NCBI GenBank assembly: GCA_000149265.1
Contig: CH003213.1
Location: 983,961 to 1,047,960, forward strand
Length of the DNA: 64,000 nucleotides
Direction of reading: 5' to 3'
DNA from: Ciona savignyi
Lineage: Eukaryota; Chordata; Ascidiacea; Phlebobranchia; Cionidae
Shown: positions 48,936 to 61,079 of the stretch, in pieces
Layout of the letters: each line of letters opens with the position of its first letter
Numbering within the stretch: the first letter of the stretch is position 1
The notes under the pieces: generated by a model
Database searches by the model: none
What the model was told of the DNA's origin: nothing
Seen by the model: the letters and a program-made list of their open reading frames with translations, nothing else
Translations under genes and position numbers: made by a program

Positions 48936-49888
48936 TGCTTTGGCAAATCAGGCAAACTACATCTTGATTGTGTTGCACAATGAATTATTTTACACGCCAA
49001 TCCTTTTCTTACTGGTAGACATTTTCCAGCTTTTTCCTATAATAACAGGCACCCATAAAGTAAGATCACGATATGCTATACCACTGCCAGAACAAGGCAG
49101 TTTTAATACAATGCACATTTACTGTAACAATGAGTGGCCGTCACAGTACTGTAGACGCAGTGTGACGTAGTCTTATACTGTAGTCAAAATGCCAATAATG
49201 CCGTTACAATTTGGAAAAGGTTCTTAAATTAATAGATTACAAAGTATGAAGTCTGTAGCGGGCTACCTAAATAGGTACGCTGGCGGTTTGTTTTACGCCT
49301 CTGGTTTATACCATTTCCAAAATATAGATAACACGTTTTGATTGGTATAACTCGCTAACCCATTAGTTTCTACTCGCAAAAACAAACGATGTACATTTAA
49401 TAATATTTATAAGAAATACCAAGTGTTATTAGCTATCCAGGGGACGCGAGAGTATGTGCTATTTCGTTTTCCCACAGGACAACTGTGTATTCAAAAATGG
49501 GAAATTATAAAATTAAAGACCTAATTTAGGCTTTAAATTTTGATTTAATGTAGAATCCGCCTTGAACTGCTCAGACGATGAAGTAAGGTGTCGTGTACCG
49601 TATCGTTGCGTGCATCGTACGTTTGTCAACACAAATTACAGCTGCACAGAAAATCAACAGATGATCTTACCATGTCGTAACAACGAAGGTTTGATAAAAT
49701 AAATTTGCCCTTTTGTAAATCAGTTGCTCAAAAGTTCATCAAATACGACCATTTATTGGCCGCTTTTAAATTGTCTGCACCAAAAAGGTGGACATATAAA
49801 AACTTGTCAGCCGAATCCATGGAAAAACCCAATTTTCACATTTTTCTTTAATTACAAACCCATTTATATATATATATTGTTTTTGTAG

Positions 49889-51168
49889 AGTTTACATGCA
49901 TTAAGAGTCGTAAATGCATAGAAAGATGGAAAGTAATGAACGATGTCAACGACTGCGGCACTATGTTGATACCAGATGATACGAGCGACGAGGCTGCTTC
50001 ATTCGATTTTTGCACAGATCGTGAATTCGCTTGTCATTCGTTGAAAGGACACCGAATTTGTATCCCGCGAGATGGGTCAGGGATGGAGTCAGTGATTGTG
50101 ATCAAGGATTAGACGAAAGTACAATTTTACTTTGTAATGAGACAACGGAATTTCGATGTATCGAAAACGGTAGATGTATTGCTAGGTATCGTGTCATGGA
50201 CGACTCTAAGGATTGTAATAAAAGTTCAGATGAAATCTCTGCGTTAAAGTGTTTGGAAACGGAATTCACTTGCGCAGATAGCGGAAGATGCATTCCGTTA
50301 TCGTGGAGGAAGAACTCAATTCTTAACTGTTTCGACGGCAGCGATGAACGTGATATCCCAGCGAACAATACTTGCCCAGGAACAAACTTTCATTGTCGAA
50401 ACTCCAACCGTTGTATTCCAAGATCTTTCTTGTGCGATGGTATCGATCACTGCGGTGATTGTACTGATGAAATAGAGACTTGTGAGGAACCTATCATGTT
50501 CCGATGTCCCAACGACTGGTCTACAACGTGTGTACACTGGTCGTACGCTTGTGATCCTTATGCAGATTGTCAAAATAGTGAAGATGACGTCATTAGTACA
50601 GGTCCTGGTTTTAAATGTGAAAAAAATTATTTAGGGTTGTCAGACACGACAAGATATTGTGTAATTCCACAATGGTCTCTAAGAGATTCATACTTTACTT
50701 GTGATGATCGCTCCGATTTATGTTTCGAAAATGGCACATTTCAATGCAGTCTGTGTTTGGACAGAAAAACAATAATTGCTCCAAGACAAATTTGTGATGG
50801 TGTATTTGACTGTGCTGACTTGTCAGACGAGTGTCTTTGCGTTGTATCGGCTGGATTGGCAACACACGAACTTTGTCTAAATGTATGCTATGACTCTTCA
50901 AGTGACTCGTGCACTTCGTGCAACATATCATGAGTTTCTTTGTGACGGTATTTGTGCTGCCTTTTACCGCAATTTGTAATGGATCCATCGAGTGTTATTC
51001 TTCTCAAATTGACGAGCTTTATTGCACTAAAAACACAAATTCGGTAACTACCTCCACCAAACAAGATGATTTCGAGTGTGAAATTATGCCTGATTTGTTT
51101 AAACAAATTTTCGAGAACGCAAACATTATGAACTTGGCAAACAGAAGTTTCCCAGTTAGGGCAAAGAG
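49889..51168 (+). other. Large LDLa exon of GPCR copy B
   Basis: 1280 bp against 1276 in copy A. One extra codon lies near 51045 (NSVTTSTKQDDF against KSITNTKKDDF); three single-base indels account for the rest. Most LDLa modules are conserved, with few amino-acid changes outside the indels, suggesting recent loss of frame or error. Confidence 0.8.
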
Positions 51169-52008
51169 GTAAATAATAATTTTTGCTTCCGTGCGTATAG
51201 TATATTTTATATCTAAATTCTATAAAGGTGTGACGGTCGCACTGAATGTAGAAATATGGAGGATGAGTGCAGTCCACAAGCAAATTGCACTAACAGGCTA
51301 CGAGTTTGTGATGATATACCTTTAATCTCGGTAATTATATTAAGAAAATCTGGTTATTAGTATATTTTTTATCCTTTTTGTTATCCTTGCCCTTGTAGGC
51401 TACAAGTGTTGTAAGGTGATATAATACTGATATAATATGTTGATGCACAATTTGTAGTTATATCAGTGCCATGGCCTGTCGTGCAAAAGTAAGAAGATTA
51501 ATCGACGGACTAACATCACAAACACATTAAGTCAGAGCGTCTATTTAAAAAACACCTAAAGGGCAATTTCAATCAATTAAAAAATCTAGTTTTTTCGTTT
51601 GCAAATATGAATTACTTTTAAATTTGCAAATGTGTTAAATTGGCGCATAGACAGGGCTCCATAGCGCTATGGTCATTAAATGCCTAGTACCTCATTATAA
51701 CTTCTGAGTCACTTACAATGATTATCATTAACACTCCCTATAAGTACCTGTAAAAATCGACCATTAAACTTTACCAGAAAATATGTATACTATATTAGTA
51801 TTTCAGCAAACAAGCAGATCCTAAATTTGGGACTTAGTAGTATAACTTAACCTAAAAATGTTCAATCAGCATATGGAGAAATGTGCAAAGAATTATTCAC
51901 CTATGGTGTTTATTAAAAATATTAAAACTATGCAAAGCTAGGTATCGTTACTACTACTTAACGGAATATATTTTGTTAAGTACCGGTTACAACGTTTGAT
52001 ATTAAGGT

Positions 52009-52323
52009 TCAAATGGTTGATGATGAAGTTTGCGTTTTGCGCTCCCCTCTCGATGAAGTCTTCTTGCTGTAGACGTTTACCACAACGACTACGCTCATAC
52101 AAGGGTCACGTTTTGTTCGTGGATTGAATAAACTGACTTTTTCAGATCTTAGAATAGTATCCACACGAGTTTTTATGTTAGTTTCGTTTAATATCAAACG
52201 TTGACAGCTGAAAAACAAAAATACTTGATACTCTTTTTGACCGAACGCTTTGCTGCGAATTATGTCTCTTGTCCGCTTAGCAACCGGTTTCTTGTCCAGT
52301 CCAAAGTTGGTGCTTTCCGTCAC
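52009..52323 (-). CDS. Unidentified open frame, 104 aa
   Basis: Minus-strand frame inside DNA present only in copy B's intron 5. The predicted peptide is basic (KKPVAKRTRDIIRSKAFGQK, ERKTQTSS) and matches no family I recognise. The stretch is less AT-rich than its surroundings. It may be part of an inserted element or a chance frame. No splice-consistent partner exon was found. Confidence 0.15.
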   Translation of the reverse strand: MTESTNFGLDKKPVAKRTRDIIRSKAFGQKEYQVFLFFSCQRLILNETNIKTRVDTILRSEKVSLFNPRTKRDPCMSVVVVVNVYSKKTSSRGERKTQTSSSTI

Positions 52324-52589
52324 GTATCCTCAGTGTCTTCAACTCTGAGAAGAAACCAATAAACCTCTGGGAAACTAAAGCTTTAAGAATCCTACTTTTA
52401 GTCAAAGCACGTTGCAACTATGCTCCAGAAACGACATGATCAGTGCGTGGAGGCTTGAATAAGTCGTGACGAACACGTCTAAATTGCCTGACAAGCCGCA
52501 CATCGTCATTTCGCCCCATCACTCAAGACATTTAAGGATGACTTGCTCTTTTGCTAAAGAATGACTTGTTTTCTCTTTACATTATTTAT

Positions 52590-53290
52590 TCTATCTATAC
52601 ATGTAGAGGTCGTCCACGGTCTTCTATTATCATAAAATTCTATAGGCGAAAAGTTGGCAACTATAGTTCCGTAATTTGTTACTTATGCTCTAGATTTGAA
52701 ATTGTTTACCGGTTCTCTATTTCGCCACCAGATTTACATGTAATTTCCTGATACATTTCTACATTTGAAGTTATCGTCCCCTTAATCGGTTACCGTCGGT
52801 ATATTCTTCATGTAAGGTTGTTTTTTCCTGGTTTACCAATTCACTTAATCTACATGTGGAGTTTGTTATCAATTCCATTGGCAAGACACTTATAATGGAC
52901 ATATCTTAAAAGTAGTGGACGCGTTCAATGTGAGAACGCAATGTGAAAAACAAAGTAATATAACGTTTGACCGTGTAGCCTAATAACAACCCTTGCATTT
53001 TCCACGGGCATAAAACTAATGATTATCCTATTCTATACAGAGTTTGTTACCAGTTATCAATTTCGTCACTTATTTTACATGTGGAGTTTGTTTTTATTTT
53101 CACCATGTTTCCCATGTATTTTATATCTGAGCTCAATTTCCGGCTACCATTTCGACACTTATGCTATACATAAAAATTGGTACCCGTTTCAAACGCCGTC
53201 ACTTATCCAACATGCAGAGTTGGTTACTGGTTTCCTAATCCGTCACTGATTTTACATGTTAAGGTGGTTACCAGTGTTCCAACCCATCAA
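52590..53290. repeat. Degenerate tandem repeat of about 55-65 bp
   Basis: Recurring words TTTACATGTNNAGTTNGTTACC, CAATTCGTCACTTAT-like and CAACATGCAGAGTTGGTTAC occur about ten times in loosely regular order, with sequence decay and length variation. Not present at the same place in copy A. Confidence 0.55.
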
Positions 53291-56200
53291 TTGTTTATTA
53301 TATTTTATCACTTGTTTTTACTTACATATAGTAGCAACGGAGTCGAATAATAAAAAGTTTTTCAGGGTCGATGATCTGGAAGATCAATATACCGGTACAA
53401 ATACAAGAACTATATAAGTTTCGATAACGAAAAAATCGTTGAAAAGGCTTAAAATAACTAAACCTCATGTTTTCGTTTTAAATCTGCAGTACACTTTTGT
53501 ATTACGTATGTTTCTTGCTGAACTACCCATTCCTCACTAATCATGTTATCTTCATACATGCATGGGTACATGAATAAGAATAAATATATTCCCAACCAAC
53601 TGTAATAGACTGACCATATATAAAAGTTTTTTTGCCGCGTCAGCACAGTCTACTGAATCACTTCTTTCTAATAAATAGAGCATTTTTAAGATATACTGAT
53701 AGCGAGCTATCGAAAAACGCTTAGTAATATATGTTTTAATTGACCTTGCCCTTTAAGATAAGTTAGGTCAGTTTGCTTGGGAGAAATACAATAACATTTG
53801 TTTGGGAGAAACGTTGGTGTAAAACAGGTTTGTCTGGTTACCAATTTACCCGAGTTTCTGCTTTTAGAAACAATAATGCCCATTTATTCGTTTTGCAATT
53901 AGTAAGTGGTTATTGACAATCTCTAGTTAAATGATTTACTTGGATTATTTGTACATAAAAAGTTACAACATATATTTTACTCAATTTGCAAGAAATTTAC
54001 TCTATAATAAAACATACAGCAAAACGCTCCAGTTTCAATTACTGGAATGACGCATGATTTCATTGTGCGAATTCGCCGTTGTGTAGGACTGTTCAATTTT
54101 GCATTCGGCCGTTCGATTTGCAATGGAATAAAGGAATGTGATGATGGAGCGGATGAGAGAAATTGTTCTGATCGTTTTTACTGCGACGCCGGACAAGTGG
54201 AATGGGTGACAGGTAAATATATATGTTTGACACCATATAAATAAATATTTCTACAAAAAAACACATATTTCGTTTCACCGAGCCAAGTTTCGAACCTATG
54301 ATGGGCTAGTCACTAGGACCGACGGTTAAGCGCGACAATCATTTATACAAATACCAACACTTGAAGTTAACTGAAAGGCACATTTAATCCAATATGCAGA
54401 ATGTCTGTTTATTTAATCCACGAAGAAAAAACATTTCTATACGAAATCAGCCATGTACGTTTAACATTTAAATTACATTCTCATGTTATTGGATAGAATA
54501 GGAAATACGTTATCATTCGGTTATCTTCATTTTAAATGTAATAGTTGTATTCGTATAGTTTTCCCAAATGAAGTTTAAAATTCATAATTGTGTGTAAATA
54601 TGAATGCAATTTTAGTTATTTCCAAAAATGTTTTTTATAGGTAAAAAGGATGTGGTAAGCATTGAGAAGTCGAAGGTTTGCGATGCGAAATTTCCACCCG
54701 ACTGCCTGGATTGGTCGGATGAGAAAAATTGTAGCACCATAAGTCATTTCTATTGTGTTGGGGGTTCCCCTCTTTTTGTAAGAAGAAATCAAGTGCTTGA
54801 TGGTGTTAGAGATTGTTCCGATTATTCAGATGAATGCCCATCTGATCTTTTTAAAAACAATGCCTTAACTTCCCGGAAGGAACTAATAAAGATTTCGTTC
54901 TTAAAAGTGATGGTCTGGATAATGGCGTTCATTGCTATTCTTGGCAACCTAAGTGTGTTTATGATTTCGTGCCAATCTTTGAGAGAAAACTGGAAAAAAG
55001 CAAAAAGTTCCCAGGCGTCAGCTGTATCCGTAGTGAATAAACTTCTTATACTTAACCTTTCATTAGCCGACTTTCTTATGGGTATTGCTCTCCTCATAAT
55101 CGCTTCAAAATCATTACAGTATTCTGGTGAATATTGCGTCAAAGATAAATATTGGAGAAGTAGCACAACATGCAATGCAGTCGGTATTCTATCTGTACTA
55201 TCCTGTGAAGCCTCAGTACTAACTCTTGTGTGCCTTACGTCATACAGACTCTACAGTGTTTACTTTCCCATTCACAGCCGTACGTTACGGAAATGGGTAT
55301 TGGGATGCTGGATAATTTGCATATGGGCTATTTGTATTACGGTCGCACTGATTCCTCTATCGGATTACTTATCTAAAGAGATGGTTAACTCAATTCTGAT
55401 TCAACCAAACGCTTATCTGAAGCAAGAAATTGTTAAATTTGACGATTTGTTAGCGTTTACACAACGAATTGCAGGGTTGCAGAGAAACGGATCTTTCTAT
55501 GCTACACATAACTTAAATACATGGATGACTTTGGAGCAATATGTAAACGAGAAATTCCCAGATTACGCACCGAAAAGATTGGGATACTTTGGTTACTATA
55601 GTGCAAGCGCCGTATGCCTTCCAAGATATTTTAAGCTGAATACAGATGTCACGAATCTAAAACTGCTTTCTCCGGTCGTGATTTCCTTTAATTTCTGTGC
55701 CCTTATATACATTTGTGCAGCATACCTTGCCATTTACAAACGAACCTCTGCCAGCAGAAAATCTATGGAACAACGACAAACTGAGCAACATCAAAAGAAC
55801 GCTAAATTAATGCAACGGAAAATCTCAATTCTTATTTTGACAGACCTTGCGTGTTGGTTACCAGTGTGTGTAATGACGTTTATCAGTTTGACAAGCCCTG
55901 GATTGCCTAGCATGGTCTATGCCGTATCAGCCATAATTCTTCTCCCAATCAACAGTTCATTAAACCCGCTTATTTACACTGACGCACTGACCAAACTTTA
56001 CAACTGCGGGCGCAAAGTAACATCGTTTATTCAATTACAATATACCTCTAATCAGACAAATACCGACACGAGTGGTATAGATGACGTAGTTGTGGTATAA
56101 CTCTGCCGGTAACAACACAATTTCTATCTATTTGATATAATTCTGCCGGTAAAAGAAAAAAAAATGTTGTTTAGCTTTTGCAAAATATTCAGGTTGAAAA

Positions 56201-57119
56201 AATTAAGTTGAATTTTTGTTGGGAAACATTCTTGTATATTTAAGTGGTTTGCATGTTCTTTCAATGCATATCAAGTTAATAACCCCATTCTTTGAAAAAT
56301 CGTGTACACATTTTCAATCAAAATATTATGATTGAAAAACTATAAGTATTACTGTAAAATTATCGCGAATTTGTACAAGCATATATACAAATTTTAATTG
56401 TGGTACTATTTACTTGGACACCTTTATACAGTTTTAATCCGCTTCCTAAAATCCGTCACGTTCGATTTGTCGCTAATCTGACTGAATCTCGCCACAATAC
56501 AATCCACAAAATAAAGTAAGATTTAGTCAGTTTGATCGACCTGACTATGCAGTCTCTTAATAAATGGATAACGTTGTAGCTCGTATATAAGAAATTATTT
56601 GAGGTATATTCTTGATAACATGTATTTACTACTGTGAAGCCACAAAACTTTGTTTCGCACTGTGCTTGCTCATGCATAAAACTCGGCGAATATGGAGTTT
56701 CAGCTCTTTATATGCTTATGGGCCCTTTTCTCGTACAAATGTTTGAACTTTAAAATGTAAACCCACGTAGGCCTTGTAATCACATAATGCAGAGTTTTAA
56801 CTCTTAAATAACAGTCGCTCGCAGGCCTTATTATCAAAAAATTCTCTGTGGTGCTATAGTTGGTATGTTGGCACAATTTAATTGTGGTACTGGTCGATGG
56901 ATAAGCTTAAAATGGAATTGGACTAAATGTGTAACTCATCGCGCACATTGTCCATATAACTCCAGGGATCCAATATAAAAAGGCTTTCTGTCAGGTAACA
57001 TTTGAATAGCCTTGTTGCAAATATGACTGCGAGCAACTGTTGTCTTGTCGTAGAATAGTGCCTTTCGGATTTTGTTTGAGTTCTGCTGCCATAAGCCACC
57101 ACATTGTCCTTGCCATCTT

Positions 57120-57386
57120 TCCGACCGGTTAGTCTATTGGTTTAGTACGATGCCTTTTAATCGAAAGGTTGCAGATTCAAAACTGGTCGCTCACTAGACG
57201 GTTGTGTCCTTTGGCAAGGCACTTAACAGAAATTGCCTGAACCCAGTGGATTATTGGGTTCTACCAAATATAACGAACGTGTCTAGCATACGCAACACAT
57301 TACAATAGCTCCGGTAACCCGACGGTGGGCGCGAGGTGACCTGACAATTGCCCGTGTTAACCCCCTTGGTTTTCCCAATCACGGGA
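57120..57386 (+). repeat. tRNA-derived SINE (unit 2)
   Basis: Duplicate of 41738-42001 with few changes, e.g. AAAGGTTGCAGATTCAAAAC in the B-box region. It arose by segmental duplication rather than a new insertion. Confidence 0.87.
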
Positions 57387-57504
57387 CAAAACATTTTTTA
57401 GTGCCGGCCTTTTTCTTCCGGCAAACTTTGGCGGATCACAATTTATACCACTATCCTATGAGATGATATGCCCCCAAAACGCCATCTTCTTTTCAGAGAG
57501 ATTA

Positions 57505-57990
57505 CATTTCGACGGTTTAAGAGGCGTTCAAACAATTATTTTTCCTGTCTCTGAAATGCAAACTGACCTTATAAAAATAAAAAAGGGCTGTCACTCAAAT
57601 ACTGCCACAGGAATTCTTTTAATTTTCATTATTTAAAATTGAAACTTAGATCTGGAAACTAAACCCAAAACCCTCCAAAGTTTTACTTAAAAATTTAGAG
57701 CTGGTACCTCTCCGTACACCGGAAACTTTTTCACAACAAAACAGCTAGGAGCTGGTCAATCAACACCTTTACATCAATCACAAAGCACGGCTCCTCTATA
57801 ATTTTACAGCTGAACGAGAACACTGGCGCAAAGGCTAGCACTTTCTGCTTCAACCGTAACATTGGGGAATCACCACCATTGTTACTCAACAAAACACTCA
57901 TTTAAATTTAAACCATGACTAAGAGATGGCAACATGTCATTTCCGGCCGCGCATAAAAGTCTATTAATTGGTTAAAGGCCATCTCAAGTG
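57505..57990 (-). repeat. Dispersed repeat, inverted copy (unit 2)
   Basis: Same as 42117-42600, including GAGGCGTTCAAACAATTATT and ACATTGGGGAATCACCACCA. Confidence 0.7.
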
Positions 57991-58179
57991 TTAGCCCCGC
58001 TTTCTCTATGAAAAAAAAACACGTCATCTAAACGTTGATAATGCCCTTTAAAATAAACAATTATGTTATCCGAATATGTTAATATCCCATTCCATTTTGA
58101 CCCATTGAGCACTAATGCGCATTAGATTTTCGAATGGAGCAGCAGTATTCTAAAGCCACAATGACATGACATTATATTT

Positions 58180-59040
58180 GAGAATGCGGTCATAACTTGC
58201 AAAGCCGTGTTTTCCCTAATCCATTATTCATTGGGATTTGCCAATTTAAATCAAGGGTTAAATAAGAATATTGACCAAGACATCTCATCCAAACTATCGT
58301 CAATTCGTGGTATGGGGTAGGGGTAGCTATTCTTTTCGACACCTCACTGAGGCGCCTATAATCAATGCAAATCATCGGCTCCTGTATTCTTGAGAAACAG
58401 TGGACAATAGGTGACGTAGATACCCGAATCAAGTTTAGTGAAAAGCCTTATGTCGTGTGTATTGGCATATCGGTTCGTCGTTTCCGGTATCGATAAGATG
58501 CTTCATGAAATTTGTTTGTCCAACGTCAAATGACAAAGTTGAGAAAGCCCGCTCGTGCTTTCGTTTATGTTACGAAGATGTCAATGTTATACACAGCTTC
58601 ACAATATACCTCTGTTATCTTATAGATAAATTATATATTTTGGATCGAAGTCGACTCTGTCAAGTTGGAGTGCTGGATTTTAGGTTCACTTTAGGCTACA
58701 CAAGCCTATGGTAAGAAGTTAGAAAAATTCTTTCATATGAAGACTAGTGTCATTAAATCGACACACACACCACTCGACATGGAAATGGTCTTATCCGTAA
58801 AATTCGCAACCTTTATAGGTACTCGGCCTGCCTCACCGTTCCCTGGTATTAAACCATGTTTTTTTTACCCAAATGCCTCTCATCGTTAACAAACACCGGA
58901 AAATTAGGTACACTATCTTTACCCGGGTGGTTTTCCAACGTGCAGTTTACTATCAACTCAGTAACAGCTGGGACTTGTACAGATGCGGGAAAGATTTTAC
59001 TCGGGAAATAATCAAGCTTTCCCTCACACACCGTGAAGTT
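58180..59040 (-). mobile_element. Fossil Ty3/gypsy fragment (unit 2)
   Basis: Duplicate of the fragment at 42790-43650 with the same reverse-transcriptase-like part and the same missing parts. Broken. The near-identity of the two is due to the recent segmental duplication; the insertion itself is older. Confidence 0.7.
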
Positions 59041-59464
59041 ACCTTAGCTTTTGTAATGTGTTGTACAATGTACGTGCTTAAAATACGTATCTTGTTTTAG
59101 TGGAACCTATAAATCAACTGGGTGCAGGCGATGCGGCTGGTTTAAGTTCCATAACATTTCGGCTGAGGATATAAATGTTTTTTTATCTCGATGATATTAA
59201 TAATCTTCAAATACTCCGTTATTCAATTTAAAAAAATACCATAACAGATTCAACACAACACAATATAAAAACCTTGGAAGTGATTTACACTTCTTGCAAA
59301 TAGTAAAAATAGTTTTTTTCGATTAGGTCGTTTTGTAACGTACTTCATATTTGCAACTGAAATAATATGCACGATTTACTATAAGTAGTGACTAATTTAC
59401 TCGTGTAACTTGATATATTTAACGAATGTGTTTTTTTGTGTCAGGTGGGTGCAGTAGTGCATTT

Positions 59465-60405
59465 TTGCTGATGCAATCATTTGTCTGAGGCAAATTATTA
59501 TTAATATTAAAAAAGAAGATTACTTTGTAAACAGCCCCGTCAAGTTTCCCTAGGCCGTCAATGTAGATAAGGGGGTTTAATGAACTGTGGATCGGCAAAA
59601 AAATTATTGCTAATGCGGCATAAACCAAATCGGGCAATCCATATCTTCCCAAACTGATGAACGTCATTATACACATATGTAACCAGCATGTAAGGTCTGT
59701 TAGAAAAAAAATGAAATTTTTCTTTGCATCTATTTGGCATTCTTCGGATGTTGTTAGTTATGTCACTGCTCTGTGGATTCTCCACTGACAGAGGTACGCT
59801 TGTAAATTGCAAGGTATGCCACAAATGTTCAACAGAGCGAGAAACTTAAAGAAAATCACGACCGGAGAGAGCGAGTTAGACTACATCTGTGTTTAATTTA
59901 AAATATCTCGGAATGCATACGGCGCTTGCACTATAGTAACCAAAGTATTCCAATCTCTTCGGTGCGTAATCTGGGAAAGACATCCATGTAAGTTATGTGT
60001 TGCATTGAAAGATACGTTTCTCTGCAACCCTGCAATTCGTTGAGTAAACGCTAACAATTTCTTGATTAAGATACGAGTTTGGTTGAATCAGGATTGAGCT
60101 GACCATGCCTCTAGATAAGTCATCCGATACAGGAATCAGTGCGAGAGGAATAAGTAAGAAATTTATTTCAAGTAAAACTTTACTTATTTATCGACAAATA
60201 AGGCTACAAGTGGTTCAATAATATTCCTAACTTTTAGGTTATTTGTGTAGAGGGAAGAAGATTGACTAGATTTTATAGCACATTGGACTTAGTGTAATTA
60301 AAGGTACAGTATATAATCACAAACTCTTGTCCTGTTTGTGCAATTTGCTTGTGGACTGCACTTATCCTCCATATTTCTACATTCAGTGCGACCGTAATTA
60401 TTAAA
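59465..60405 (-). pseudogene. Antisense GPCR pseudogene (unit 2)
   Basis: Duplicate of 44110-45060. The minus strand carries TM6-TM7 (FISLGRYGLPDLVYAALAII, HSSLNPLIYIDGL) over about 59676-59480, ECL2-like sequence near 59890-60000 and an exon-5-like block near 60400-60316. It has gained its own small deletions, e.g. in the ECL2 part near 59985. Confidence 0.83.
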
Positions 60406-60509
60406 CCCTATTATTTCTGGTTCCAGAAACAAATAACATAAATCAAGTGCAAGTTATAAAAGATGTGATTAGAAAACTTGAGTGCAGAAATATATAGCAT
60501 ACAGTCAAG

Positions 60510-60780
60510 TAGAGTTTTACAAATACTAATGGTTGACACTCTCTAGTTCTATAAAAAAAATGCATTAAAAACAATCGACGTCATCAGTTTTGCTGGAATG
60601 TGCTATGTAAAATCCGCATTTGTAATGCAAATCAAATCGTGCTGTAAGTCATCTGTAAGAAGTGACATAAACGGAAGCAGATGCCTCCACTGCAGTTAGT
60701 TTCTATGTTATTGACATTGTATCATTTATGTTTTTGTGAAAGTACTTAGAATATATGAGCAAGATAGAAGTTGATCCACT
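60510..60780 (+). promoter_or_regulatory. Conserved 5' flank of GPCR copy C
   Basis: Near-identical to 45170-45440, including AGTGACATAAACGGAAGCAG about 120 bp before the start codon. Confidence 0.45.
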
Positions 60781-61079
60781 ATGCTATACTGTAACAAGTT
60801 TATTATTTACATTTTGGTTATAATAGGTGAAAAACTTCATTTTGGTGAGTAGGCCAGATGACAAATTAAATTTTGGTTTTTCTTTAGTTTTTTTTCTATA
60901 ATACACAGAATTAAATTTCTTACATATAGGTGGAACATTGAACATGCAAAATATGATGAAAACATGCAGAGTTGAAGATGGTTATTTCAACTGTGGTAAC
61001 GGGAGATGTATATCAAGAATTCTTGTAGGTGATATAAGTAACGATTGTGGCGGACACGAAGATGAGTTCTATGAATTAG
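60781..61079 (+). CDS. LDLa-repeat 7TM receptor, copy C (exons 1-2 only; rest beyond window)
   Basis: Exon 1 60781-60844 and exon 2 60930-61079, with the same 64- and 150-bp lengths and phase-1 joins as copies A and B. Signal peptide MLYCNKFIIYILVIIGEKLH. The first LDLa module (CRVEDGYFNCGNGRCISRIL, CGGHEDE) is intact. By the spacing in copy B, exon 3 would fall about 3.8 kb downstream, just outside the window. Whether the gene is complete is unknown. Confidence 0.8.

Larger units (their letters stand above)
45738..49553 (+). other. Intron 2 of GPCR copy B
   Basis: About 3.8 kb. It holds a decayed SINE scrap near 45810-45950, the tandem repeat array at 46890-47940 and a hAT fragment at 48636-48935. 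The open frames at 47859-48203 and 48853-49170 are parts of these repeats or of intron shared with copy C, and show no domain. Confidence 0.55.
51331..54086 (+). other. Intron 5 of GPCR copy B
   Basis: About 2.76 kb against 0.69 kb in copy A. The extra DNA includes an unidentified minus-strand open frame (52009-52323), a degenerate tandem repeat (52590-53290) and a SINE-tail-like scrap near 52975-53035. The right-hand part from about 53730 matches copy A. Confidence 0.6.
45441..56100 (+). pseudogene. LDLa-repeat 7TM receptor, copy B (frame-disrupted in exon 4)
   Basis: Exons by homology to copy A: 45441-45504, 45588-45737, 49554-49688, 49889-51168, 51228-51330, 54087-54212, 54641-56100. Splice sites are intact. 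Signal peptide MLYCNKFIIYILVIIGEKLY. The 7TM exon is open (490 codons read from 54628) and nearly identical to copy A, with the same motifs and a slightly different C-terminus (CGRKVTSFIQLQ, ending DDVVVV). Exon 4, however, differs from copy A by one base lost near 50073 (GAGATGGGTC against GAGATTGGGTC), one gained near 50928 (AACATATCATGAG against AACAGATATGAG) and one gained near 50956. The net +1 is not compensated, so the full receptor cannot be read as given. It is either a young pseudogene, a null allele or a sequence error. Exon 5/6 shows the same phase gap as copy A. Confidence 0.8.
56101..60780. other. Intergenic region between GPCR copies B and C
   Basis: Near-identical repeat of 40726-45440, shifted by about 15.34-15.39 kb, with the same order of SINE, dispersed repeat, gypsy fossil and antisense pseudogene. 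Differences are scattered substitutions and small indels. Confidence 0.8.

Noticed and set aside
48853-49170. 105-codon frame in GPCR copy B intron 2
   Set aside because: It runs opposite to a degraded hAT fragment and is broken in copy C; no domain seen.
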